From Desulfobacterales bacterium (lineage in GTDB: Bacteria; Desulfobacterota; DSM-4660; Desulfatiglandales; B25-G16), in assembly GCA_013375335.1 (NCBI GenBank), contig JABXJZ010000022.1:1-12097 (forward strand): a stretch of 12,097 nt of DNA, given 5' to 3'. This document shows, piece by piece, positions 1 through 5,972 of the stretch. The notes beneath the pieces were generated by a model that was not told the origin of the DNA, did no database searches, and saw only the letters and a program-made list of their open reading frames with translations. Position numbers and translations under genes: made by a program. Within the stretch, counting starts at the first letter, position 1. Every line of letters starts with the position of its first letter.

Positions 1-2
1 TG

Positions 3-207
3 AATTTCTTGGATAAAATGATGGCTGAGAGAGAGTGGTTATAGCCTCCTCAGCACCTTTCGAAAAGGATCGAGTGGATGAGTACAGTCAGGGGCTGATC
101 ACCTAGGAGAAGAGATCGAGCTTCGGCTGGATCCAATGCGAGAAAATAGTCTGAACAAACTCAAGGCTGTGTGTGAATATGATCACTCAATCCGAGAGGA
201 GGAATAA
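3..207 (+). pseudogene. Fragmentary coding-like sequence upstream of dapB, family uncertain
   Basis: No intact gene is visible here, but protein-like stretches appear in three successive frames. Frame 3 reads NFLDKMMAERE up to a GA-dinucleotide tract at 27-35. Frame 2 then reads about 25 residues, including RVVIASSAPFEKD, to a TAG at 104-106. Frame 1 reads 41 codons from 82 and ends at TAA 205-207, which overlaps the dapB ATG by one base (TAATG). The frame-1 tail, with LDPMRENSLNKLKAV, loosely resembles the C-terminal end of dihydrodipicolinate synthase (DapA), which often precedes dapB. The frame-2 piece could instead resemble the N-terminus of an LD-carboxypeptidase (peptidase family S66). 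Neither match is firm. It may be a decayed gene, a gene broken by sequencing indels, or chance. Confidence 0.3.
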
Positions 208-1025
208 TGGTAACTGCTGTTGTCGCCGGCGCAGCCGGCAGGATGGGTGGAAGAATCATCCATATGATTCGAGAAAGTGAAGAGGTCACATTATTGGGTG
301 CCTTTGAAAAACGAGGCCATTCTGCAATTGGCAAGGATGTGGGTGAGGTTGTCGGTCTTGGCAAGATAGGTATGGACGTTAAAGGGGATATCAGCGAGGT
401 CATGGAAGGTGCGGATGTATTAATTGACTTCACCACACCAGAAAGCACCCTGAATAATATCAGGTTTATCGCCAAGACCGGTCAGGCTATGGTCATAGGG
501 ACGACAGGTATTACTGGCGAAGAGGAGAAAGAGCTACGTCGACTCGCCCAAAGAATCAGGTGTGTCGTGTCCCCCAATATGAGTGTGGGGGTTAATGTGC
601 TATTTAAGGTCATCGAGGATATGTGCAGGATTCTCGGTAAAGACTATGATATGGAGATAATTGAGGCCCATCATAGGCTCAAAAAGGACGCCCCAAGTGG
701 CACAGCAATGCGCCTCGCCCAGATTTTAGCTGATTCAACCGGGAGGAACCTGGACAGCGATGCTGTCTACCAAAGGAAGGGCTACATTGGAGTCAGGAAA
801 GACGAAGAGATCGGCATTCAATCTATAAGGGCTGGTGATATAGTTGGCGAACATACGGTTGTTTTTGCCGGTACTGGTGAAAGGGTCGAGATCATTCACA
901 GGGCACATAGCAGGGACAACTTCGCAAGGGGTGCACTGTTAGCAAGTACGTGGGTTGTTAGACAACCGAATGGCCTCTACGATATGCAAGATGTGTTAGG
1001 ACTGAAGGAGAAAGAAAATTTTTGA
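207..1025 (+). CDS. dapB: 4-hydroxy-tetrahydrodipicolinate reductase DapB
   Basis: DapB reduces 4-hydroxy-tetrahydrodipicolinate with NAD(P)H to tetrahydrodipicolinate in the cytoplasmic lysine/diaminopimelate pathway. The 272-aa protein has the usual family length (about 265-275). The N-terminal Rossmann motif GAAGRMG lies at residues 8-14, a nucleotide-domain GTTG segment at 98-101, and the signature EAHHRLKKDAPSGTA at 153-167, with His155 as the expected catalytic acid and Lys159 as substrate ligand. The ATG at 207 follows an AGGAGG (197-202) four bases upstream, so the start is well supported. Its 3' end overlaps the proposed start of the next gene (dapL) by 8 nt, which suggests translational coupling and a shared transcript. 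The product of DapB is the substrate of the downstream aminotransferase. Confidence 0.97.
   Translation: MVTAVVAGAAGRMGGRIIHMIRESEEVTLLGAFEKRGHSAIGKDVGEVVGLGKIGMDVKGDISEVMEGADVLIDFTTPESTLNNIRFIAKTGQAMVIGTTGITGEEEKELRRLAQRIRCVVSPNMSVGVNVLFKVIEDMCRILGKDYDMEIIEAHHRLKKDAPSGTAMRLAQILADSTGRNLDSDAVYQRKGYIGVRKDEEIGIQSIRAGDIVGEHTVVFAGTGERVEIIHRAHSRDNFARGALLASTWVVRQPNGLYDMQDVLGLKEKENF
1005..1020 (+). promoter_or_regulatory. Shine-Dalgarno and likely AUU start codon of dapL
   Basis: AAGGAG at 1005-1010 is followed, after 7 nt, by ATT at 1018-1020 in the dapL frame. The in-frame stops just upstream (TAG 997-999, TGA 1003-1005) leave no room for an earlier start. No in-frame ATG, GTG or TTG lies between these stops and the GTG at 1108. 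The 30 residues encoded between 1018 and 1108 (FELAERLKELPPYLFKE and onward) look like the normal N-terminal helix of DapL-type aminotransferases. An AUU start, as known for E. coli infC, is therefore the simplest reading. An ATG-to-ATT sequencing error is the main alternative. Confidence 0.6.
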
Positions 1026-2181
1026 ACTCGCTGAAAGACTCAAAGAACTGCCTCCTTACCTATTCAAGGAGCTTGATCAAAAGAAAAAAGAGATAGAGGG
1101 TAAGGGGGTGGACATAATCGACTTAGGCGTAGGCGACCCTGATCTGCCTACTCCCCCTGACATTATCGAGGCAATGGTAAGGGCCGTGAGAGATCCGGCA
1201 AACCATCGTTACCCCTCTTATTCGGGGATGGAAGATTTCAAGGGGGCCATAGCCGAATGGTACGATGAAAGATTCTCGGTCAGACTCGACGCACAAAGTG
1301 AGGTAATGGCCCTGATAGGTGCAAAGGAGGGAATAGCTCATATCTCCTTGGCATTCATAGATCCAGGCGACCTCGCCCTTATCCCCACCCCTGCGTATCC
1401 AGTGTACAATATTGGCGTCCTTTTTGCTGGTGGGAGGCCCTATTTTGTACCCCTTTTCGAAGAGAACGGCTTCCTGATAGATCTTGCTTCCATACCGGAT
1501 GAGGTCGCTACCAAGGCCAAAATGATATGGCTCAATTATCCGAACAACCCCACAGCGGCCGTGGCTGATCGAGGTTTCTTTGAGTCAGTAGTGAACTTTG
1601 CGCACAGGTATAATGTAATGGTATGCCACGATCTTACCTATAGCGAAATCTCCTTTGACGGATACAGACCCATGAGCCTCCTTGAAATCGAGGGAGCCAA
1701 AGACGTATCCATAGAATTTCATTCCCTATCAAAGTCCTTTAACATGACCGGCTGGCGGATCGGCTTTGCAATTGGAAATAGGGAGGCGATTACGGGGCTC
1801 AGTCTGATCAAGAGTAATGTCGACTCCGGTCTTTTCCAAGCTATTCAAGTAGCCGGTATGAGGGCGCTCAGGTCAGCCAGGGAGAGCATCGCTGAGATAA
1901 GGAGAATCTATGCCCGGAGGAGAGATATTATGGTCAAGGGACTGAGGGATGCCGGGTTACGGGTAGTCCCACCGAAGGCCACATTTTATCTCTGGGTCCC
2001 AGTCCCCCACCCTTACAATTGCGTTGAGCTGGCAACAAGGCTTCTAACCGAGGCAGGTCTGGTAGTAGCGCCGGGCAATGGATTCGGCTCTCCTGGTGAA
2101 GGTTATATAAGGCTGGCACTGACCCAGGACGAGGACCGTCTGCTCGAGGCAACCGAGAGGATAAAGACTATTAGGTTATAG
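1018..2181 (+). CDS. dapL: LL-diaminopimelate aminotransferase (PLP, fold type I)
   Basis: The likely reaction is transfer of an amino group from glutamate to tetrahydrodipicolinate, giving LL-diaminopimelate in one step and bypassing the succinylase or acetylase routes. From the proposed ATT start the protein is 387 aa, close to the deltaproteobacterial family length as I recall it; from the conventional GTG at 1108 it would be 357 aa and lack the N-terminal arm. Fold-type I motifs are clear: VDIIDLGVGDPDLPTP near the start, WLNYPNNPT at about 171-179, and HSLSKSFNMTGWRIG, with the PLP-binding lysine at 239 (codon 1732-1734). The DapL role rests on adjacency to dapB and the family style; a related broad-specificity aspartate-type aminotransferase is the alternative. 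It is transcribed with dapB and folK. Confidence 0.88.
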   Translation: MFELAERLKELPPYLFKELDQKKKEIEGKGVDIIDLGVGDPDLPTPPDIIEAMVRAVRDPANHRYPSYSGMEDFKGAIAEWYDERFSVRLDAQSEVMALIGAKEGIAHISLAFIDPGDLALIPTPAYPVYNIGVLFAGGRPYFVPLFEENGFLIDLASIPDEVATKAKMIWLNYPNNPTAAVADRGFFESVVNFAHRYNVMVCHDLTYSEISFDGYRPMSLLEIEGAKDVSIEFHSLSKSFNMTGWRIGFAIGNREAITGLSLIKSNVDSGLFQAIQVAGMRALRSARESIAEIRRIYARRRDIMVKGLRDAGLRVVPPKATFYLWVPVPHPYNCVELATRLLTEAGLVVAPGNGFGSPGEGYIRLALTQDEDRLLEATERIKTIRL

Positions 2182-2183
2182 CC

Positions 2184-2705
2184 TTGGGGAGCACGATAGC
2201 ATATATAGGGATAGGATCAAACCTCGGGGATAAGCTCTTTAACTGTAGGTATGCTATTAAAAAAATAAGCCAATTGCCGAGATGTCAGGTGGCTGGTTGT
2301 TCAGCAGTGTTTAAGACGGAACCAGAGGGTGTTACCGGGCAAGGCTGGTATGCGAACTGTGTTGCTCAGGTAAGAGTCACCCAGAGCCCATCCCAACTAT
2401 TAAAGGGGCTTAGGGGGATAGAATCCGATATGGGGAGGGTAAGAAGAAAAAGATGGGAGGCCAGAATAATCGACCTGGACATACTTCTGTTTGGCCAAGA
2501 GGTAATAGAATCCGATAATCTGATAATCCCCCATCCTTTGCTCCACAAAAGGCGGTTCGTGTTAAAGCCTCTCTCTCAATTGGCACCGCATCTCGTGCAC
2601 CCTGTTCTTAAATTAACCATGAGCCAACTCTTGAATAAATTGTCAAGAGGGGCTTGCGTTGAGCTTTTGAATAACGCAGCAATAGAAGATGCGGTAAGGG
2701 ATTAG
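2184..2705 (+). CDS. folK: 2-amino-4-hydroxy-6-hydroxymethyldihydropteridine pyrophosphokinase (HPPK)
   Basis: HPPK transfers pyrophosphate from ATP to 6-hydroxymethyl-7,8-dihydropterin in folate synthesis. The 173-aa protein has AYIGIGSNLGD at residues 6-16, FKTEPEG at 43-49, and the HPPK signature around RWEARIIDLDILLFG (90-104), with Asp97 and Asp99 as expected Mg ligands. The signature carries Glu where a small residue (Gly/Ala) is usual. IPHPLLHKRRFVLKPL (115-130) is also typical. The start is TTG at 2184, two bases after the dapL stop; the Shine-Dalgarno sequence is weak, so expression probably depends on coupling to dapL. No ATG lies in frame near the conserved N-terminus. The pairing with lysine genes appears to be operon convenience rather than a shared pathway. 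Confidence 0.94.
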   Translation: MGSTIAYIGIGSNLGDKLFNCRYAIKKISQLPRCQVAGCSAVFKTEPEGVTGQGWYANCVAQVRVTQSPSQLLKGLRGIESDMGRVRRKRWEARIIDLDILLFGQEVIESDNLIIPHPLLHKRRFVLKPLSQLAPHLVHPVLKLTMSQLLNKLSRGACVELLNNAAIEDAVRD

Positions 2706-2778
2706 TGGAAGCAGGCACCGGCAGGCTATGTCTAAAACAGGGAATTGGGATTTTGCGGTTATTTCCGAAAAGCTCGCG

Positions 2779-2790
2779 CAAAGATCTTTG
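2779..2790. repeat. 12-bp perfect palindrome CAAAGATCTTTG
   Basis: This self-complementary sequence sits 18 bp upstream of the transaldolase ATG, within the only gap of any size (103 nt) in the left half of the window. It could be an operator or simply a chance palindrome. No promoter with good boxes is evident next to it. Confidence 0.35.
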
Positions 2791-2808
2791 AATCTGAAAG
2801 GAGGAAGG

Positions 2809-3450
2809 ATGAAGTTTTTTATCGACACAGCAAACCTTCAAGAGATAAGAAAGGCCAACGAGCTGGGTCTATTGGACGGTGTGACGACTAACCCTACACT
2901 TGTGGCTCGGGAGGCAAGAGATTTCGAAGAATTAATTAAGGAAATCTGCAAAATAGTGGATGGTCCAGTCAGCGCGGAGGTGATCAGTGTTGAAGCAGAG
3001 GGAATGGTTAAAGAGGCACGGCAACTGGCAAAACTCGCAGATAACATCGTGGTGAAAATCCCCATGATATACGAAGGGATTAAGGCCACGAAGATACTTT
3101 CAAAGGAAGATATCAGCACCAATGTAACATTGGTATTTTCACCCTTACAGGCTCTGATAGCAGCCAAGGCTGGTGCTACCTTTGTCAGCGCCTTTATCGG
3201 CAGACTGGATGATATAAGTAGCGTCGGTATGGGGATAGTGGAGGATATAGTAGCCATATATGAAAACTATGGATTCGAAACAGAGGTTATTGTGGCCAGC
3301 ATTCGCAATCCCGTCCATGTCCTGGATGCTGCCCTGATTGGTGCCCATATTGCCACAATTCCGTTTAAGGTTCTCATCCAGCTCGCCGAGCATCCCCTGA
3401 CGGAGATCGGACTGGATAGGTTCTTGGCTGATTGGAAGAAGATGAGGTAA
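2809..3450 (+). CDS. tal: Transaldolase, small single-domain (TalC/MipB type)
   Basis: This is a class I aldolase of the small transaldolase / fructose-6-phosphate aldolase family, which moves a dihydroxyacetone unit between sugar phosphates in the non-oxidative pentose phosphate pathway. The 213-aa length fits the family. Motifs are FIDTAN (4-9), DGVTTNPTL (23-31), and NIVVKIPM (79-86) with the Schiff-base lysine at 83. Glu57 (SAEVIS) and Phe129 (SAFIGRLD) occupy the positions of Gln59 and Tyr131 in E. coli fructose-6-phosphate aldolase, which favours transaldolase activity. The ATG at 2809 was chosen because AGGAGG (2799-2804) precedes it and the family begins with this MKFFIDT segment; an in-frame ATG at 2728 would add an unrelated 27-residue extension. 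The lytic transglycosylase gene starts 3 nt after the stop. Confidence 0.93.
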   Translation: MKFFIDTANLQEIRKANELGLLDGVTTNPTLVAREARDFEELIKEICKIVDGPVSAEVISVEAEGMVKEARQLAKLADNIVVKIPMIYEGIKATKILSKEDISTNVTLVFSPLQALIAAKAGATFVSAFIGRLDDISSVGMGIVEDIVAIYENYGFETEVIVASIRNPVHVLDAALIGAHIATIPFKVLIQLAEHPLTEIGLDRFLADWKKMR

Positions 3451-3453
3451 ACA

Positions 3454-4092
3454 ATGTCTCTCCACAAATTGATCCCATCGGTCGGCCTCATTTCAATAGT
3501 CTTTTTCACCTCTGTAGGGGCCGATATCTATCGATTTAGGGATGAAAATGGGGTTTGGCATTTTACCAATATTCCATCAGATCCGCGGTATCGCCTCTAT
3601 ATAAAGACTGATGGAATAAAGGGGAACCAGTACATTGAAAAGTATGACGCCATAATTCATAGGGCTGCAGAACAGTTCGGCGTCGAGGTTCACTTAATTA
3701 AGGCCATTATAAAGGCGGAATCGTCTTTCGATCCCAATGCCATCTCCGAAAGCGGGGCACAGGGTCTGATGCAGCTTATGCCAACAACTGCAGAAGATAT
3801 GAGGGTAAATAATCCCTTTGACCCAGAAGAGAATATCTTCGGCGGCACACGGTACCTTAGTATACTTCTTAGAAGGTTTGAAGAGGATAAAAGATTAGCT
3901 GTAGCAGCCTATAATATAGGAGCTGAAATAGTTGCGAAACACAAATCTGTCCCCCCTATACCCAAGACCAGACGCTTCGTTGAAAGGGTTATGAAATACT
4001 ATACGCAATTCAAAAAGGAGGGGGAATCAAGGTCTGAACTAAGGGTTTCCCCAATTGGAATATCCGGAGCCGTAGAAACTACGGAGCGTTAA
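3454..4092 (+). CDS. Exported lytic transglycosylase with DUF4124-like N-terminus and SLT domain
   Basis: This enzyme is predicted to cleave the MurNAc-GlcNAc bond of peptidoglycan in the periplasm, forming anhydro-muropeptides. The 212-aa protein has a signal peptide at about 1-23 (basic start, hydrophobic core, then VGA). A short DUF4124-like segment follows (IYRFRDENGVWHFTN, 25-39), then a soluble lytic transglycosylase domain at about 63-185. The catalytic glutamate is Glu89 in KAESSFDPNAIS, followed by GAQGLMQLMPTTA (101-113), a GGTRYL segment (130-135) and AAYNIG (151-156), where YNAG is more usual. GAGG lies shortly upstream of the ATG. No lipobox is seen, so it is probably a free periplasmic protein. 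It shares an operon-like run with the transaldolase and pgsA. Confidence 0.92.
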   Translation: MSLHKLIPSVGLISIVFFTSVGADIYRFRDENGVWHFTNIPSDPRYRLYIKTDGIKGNQYIEKYDAIIHRAAEQFGVEVHLIKAIIKAESSFDPNAISESGAQGLMQLMPTTAEDMRVNNPFDPEENIFGGTRYLSILLRRFEEDKRLAVAAYNIGAEIVAKHKSVPPIPKTRRFVERVMKYYTQFKKEGESRSELRVSPIGISGAVETTER

Positions 4093-4094
4093 TA

Positions 4095-4652
4095 ATGAAC
4101 AGAAATCAAGGGCAAACAAATAACCTCCCAAATACCCTGAGTGTGATTAGGTTGGTCTTGATTCCAGCAGTGGCTATCTGCCTGCGTTTCAATGAAGAAT
4201 TGGGGAGTCTCCTGGCCGCACTCTTTTTTGGACTGGCTGCTCTCACAGATCTTCTGGATGGGTTCTATGCCAGAAGATATAAAGTGGTTACCCCGCTGGG
4301 CAAGTTCCTTGATCCATTAGCTGACAAATTATTGGTCTCGGTAACCATGATCATGTTAATAACCCTGAACAGAATCCCTGCCTGGATTGTCATTTTGATT
4401 ATTGTGCGGGAAATGGCAGTGACAGGATTGAGGGGTATCGCCATTGTTGAGGGTAAGGTTGTTGAGGCAAGTTCCCTTGGAAAACACAAAACAATATTTC
4501 AATTTGTGGCCCTCATATGTCTCTGTCTGCACTACCAGTATCTAAAGGTCAATTTCCATGTGGTTGGAATGGCCTTTCTTTATGTGGCTTTGGTATTAAC
4601 TATGTGGTCTGGATGGTTATACTTTCGAACCATGAAAAGGGTACTCTTGTAA
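4095..4652 (+). CDS. pgsA: CDP-diacylglycerol-glycerol-3-phosphate 3-phosphatidyltransferase
   Basis: PgsA condenses CDP-diacylglycerol with glycerol-3-phosphate to make phosphatidylglycerol phosphate at the inner membrane, the committed step to phosphatidylglycerol and cardiolipin. The 185-aa protein has several membrane segments (about 15-30, 36-52, 80-105, 135-148, 155-177). The CDP-alcohol phosphotransferase motif is complete: Asp55-Gly56, Ala59-Arg60, Gly69, Asp73 and Asp77 with canonical spacing. The N-terminal NLPNTLSVIRLVLIP is typical of PgsA. The start is ATG at 4095, two bases after the preceding stop, with CGGAG (4082-4086) 8 nt upstream. The tRNA-Gly and tRNA-Cys genes that follow match the E. 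coli pgsA-glyW-cysT order. Confidence 0.95.
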   Translation: MNRNQGQTNNLPNTLSVIRLVLIPAVAICLRFNEELGSLLAALFFGLAALTDLLDGFYARRYKVVTPLGKFLDPLADKLLVSVTMIMLITLNRIPAWIVILIIVREMAVTGLRGIAIVEGKVVEASSLGKHKTIFQFVALICLCLHYQYLKVNFHVVGMAFLYVALVLTMWSGWLYFRTMKRVLL

Positions 4653-4671
4653 AACGCTCCACATTTTTTTA

Positions 4672-4699
4672 TTGACAAAGGAAAACGAATTGCTAGAAT
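4672..4699 (+). promoter_or_regulatory. Sigma70-type promoter for the tRNA pair
   Basis: A perfect -35 box TTGACA (4672-4677) is separated by 16 bp from a -10 box TAGAAT (4694-4699), which is preceded by TGC, giving an extended -10 element (TGn). The expected transcription start is near 4706, a few bases before tRNA-Gly at 4714. This is the strongest promoter visible in the window, and its placement fits a stable-RNA operon. Confidence 0.8.
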
Positions 4700-4713
4700 A
4701 AATGAATTGGAGT

Positions 4714-4789
4714 GCGGGAATAGCTCAGTTGGTAGAGCATCACGTTGCCAACGTGACGGTCGCCGGTTCAAGTCCGGTTTCCCGCTCCA
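4714..4789 (+). tRNA. tRNA-Gly (anticodon GCC)
   Basis: The 76-nt cloverleaf has an encoded CCA end. The acceptor arms GCGGGAA (4714-4720) and TTCCCGC (4779-4785) pair perfectly, with discriminator T at 4786. The anticodon stem TCACG/CGTGA encloses loop TTGCCAA, with anticodon GCC at 4747-4749. The variable loop is five nucleotides (CGGTC), and the T arm GCCGG/CCGGT with loop TTCAAGT is normal. It decodes GGC and GGU. The gene is 6 nt from tRNA-Cys and shares its promoter. Confidence 0.98.
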
Positions 4790-4795
4790 GCAAGT

Positions 4796-4871
4796 GGCGG
4801 CATAGCCAAGTGGCTAAGGCAGCGGTCTGCAAAACCGTTTGACACCGGTTCGAATCCGGTTGCCGCCTCCA
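4796..4871 (+). tRNA. tRNA-Cys (anticodon GCA)
   Basis: The 76-nt cloverleaf has an encoded CCA end. The acceptor arms GGCGGCA (4796-4802) and TGCCGCC (4861-4867) pair fully, with discriminator T at 4868. The anticodon stem GCGGT/ACCGT, with one G-U pair, encloses loop CTGCAAA, with anticodon GCA at 4829-4831. The T loop is TTCGAAT. No terminator hairpin is obvious after the CCA, so transcription may continue into the downstream peptidase gene. Confidence 0.98.
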
Positions 4872-4910
4872 ATGAGCAGGCAAGACGGGCTAGGTTAATC
4901 TTTTTCGCTT

Positions 4911-5819
4911 ATGGCCTCGAAAAAATCCACCATCGTATTCCTTCCTGGAGGATCGAATAAGATAAGAAAAATCAATGTTCCGAATGGACTAATCCTGATT
5001 TTTTGCTTTGCTATTCTTCTGATAACTCTCGGGATTGGGTGGCTTATTAGTGACTATAGGAGGATTAAAATCCAGATACCCGAATTAAATCACCTGAGAA
5101 AAGAAAACAGAACCCAAAAGATCCAGCTCGTTGCATTGACTAGAAAGATCAATCAAATCAATCAAAAGATGGCCGGGCTCCAGGAGTTCGAGCACAGGAT
5201 AAGGATTATGACAAGCATGGAGCCGTCTGGGGAACAAGATCAATTCCTGAGCCTCGGAGGCTCAAACATCAATACCCTCAAATCAGACTATCAATTGGAG
5301 GAGGTCCATAAAGGGCTAATCCATCGAATGCATAAATCCTTGGAGAATTTGGAAACAGAAATGGCTGTGGTCTCCATATCCCAAAAGGAATTGAGCAACT
5401 TCTTAAAAGAGCAGAAATCCATTCTGGCCTGTACCCCATCTATCTGTCCAACGGAGGGCTGGTTTTCCTCTGGATTTGGTTACAGGATCTCGCCCTTTAC
5501 AAATCAAAGGGAATTTCACAAGGGACTCGATATAGGCACAAGGGTCGGGACACCTGTAATTGCACCGGCCGATGGATTAGTTGTATTTGTGGGCGGGGAA
5601 GGGAACTTTGGAAAGATGATCGCCATCAATCATGGATATAACCTGATGACGAGGTACGCACATTTGCATGAGTTTCTAGTAAAGAAAGGACAATATGTTA
5701 AAAGGGGTCAGGTGATAGCCGAGGTCGGAAAAAGCGGCCGATGCACAGGCCCACACCTCCACTACGAAGTACTTGTCAATGGCGCTCCTGTAAACCCCCT
5801 CCGCTACATATTAGACTGA
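4911..5819 (+). CDS. Membrane-anchored M23 (LytM-type) peptidase
   Basis: This is predicted to be a periplasm-facing zinc metallopeptidase of family M23 that cuts peptide cross-bridges of peptidoglycan, or acts as an amidase activator if inactive. The 302-aa protein has a basic N-terminus, one transmembrane segment at about 26-46, a coiled-coil-like region around 55-100, and an M23 domain at about 184-302. Zinc ligands are visible as His203 and Asp207 (HKGLD) and His284 in PHLHYE, with catalytic His251 (YAHLH) and His282; all key residues are present, so activity is likely. The ATG at 4911 is the first after an in-frame TAA (4896-4898), but it has no recognisable Shine-Dalgarno sequence, so a leaderless-like or inefficient start is possible. 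It sits immediately upstream of secA. Confidence 0.92.
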   Translation: MASKKSTIVFLPGGSNKIRKINVPNGLILIFCFAILLITLGIGWLISDYRRIKIQIPELNHLRKENRTQKIQLVALTRKINQINQKMAGLQEFEHRIRIMTSMEPSGEQDQFLSLGGSNINTLKSDYQLEEVHKGLIHRMHKSLENLETEMAVVSISQKELSNFLKEQKSILACTPSICPTEGWFSSGFGYRISPFTNQREFHKGLDIGTRVGTPVIAPADGLVVFVGGEGNFGKMIAINHGYNLMTRYAHLHEFLVKKGQYVKRGQVIAEVGKSGRCTGPHLHYEVLVNGAPVNPLRYILD

Positions 5820-5913
5820 TTTGCACCTACCCGCCTGAGGTGAGCCACTCGTTAATTCCTCTCATTTTTCTAACCCTATTGTTAGATATACATACAAAAC
5901 ACTTCATTGCTAC

Positions 5914-5940
5914 TTGAATTTTTGCCCATAAAGGTTTAAT
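5914..5940 (+). promoter_or_regulatory. Possible weak promoter for secA
   Basis: In the 153-nt AT-rich gap before secA, TTGAAT (5914-5919) and TTTAAT (5935-5940) stand 15 bp apart, giving 4/6 and 5/6 matches to the sigma70 boxes with short spacing. No terminator hairpin for the upstream gene and no SecM-like arrest peptide is seen in the gap. Confidence 0.25.
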
Positions 5941-5972
5941 CAAAAGAAAGACAAGGGGAAGGAGTTTTTTCC

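Noticed and set aside
161..475. Minus-strand open frame of 104 aa opposite dapB
   Set aside because: It lies wholly within or beside a well-supported gene, has low-complexity Ser/Pro/Thr/Ile composition typical of an antisense shadow, and shows no motif.
2728..2808. In-frame upstream ATG that would extend the transaldolase by 27 residues
   Set aside because: The family begins at MKFFIDT. The ATG at 2809 has an excellent AGGAGG, and the extension has no family match or good ribosome site.
2838..3257. Minus-strand open frame of 139 aa opposite the transaldolase
   Set aside because: It is the antisense of a clear transaldolase, with Ser/Ala/Ile-rich shadow composition and no independent ribosome site.
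4714..4871. tRNA genes as a possible integration site for a mobile element
   Set aside because: No integrase, no repeated tRNA 3' end and no foreign-looking genes are found downstream; the neighbours are housekeeping genes.
5820..5972. SecM-like secretion monitor upstream of secA
   Set aside because: No open frame with a signal peptide or arrest motif is found in the 153-nt gap, and the upstream gene is an ordinary M23 peptidase.
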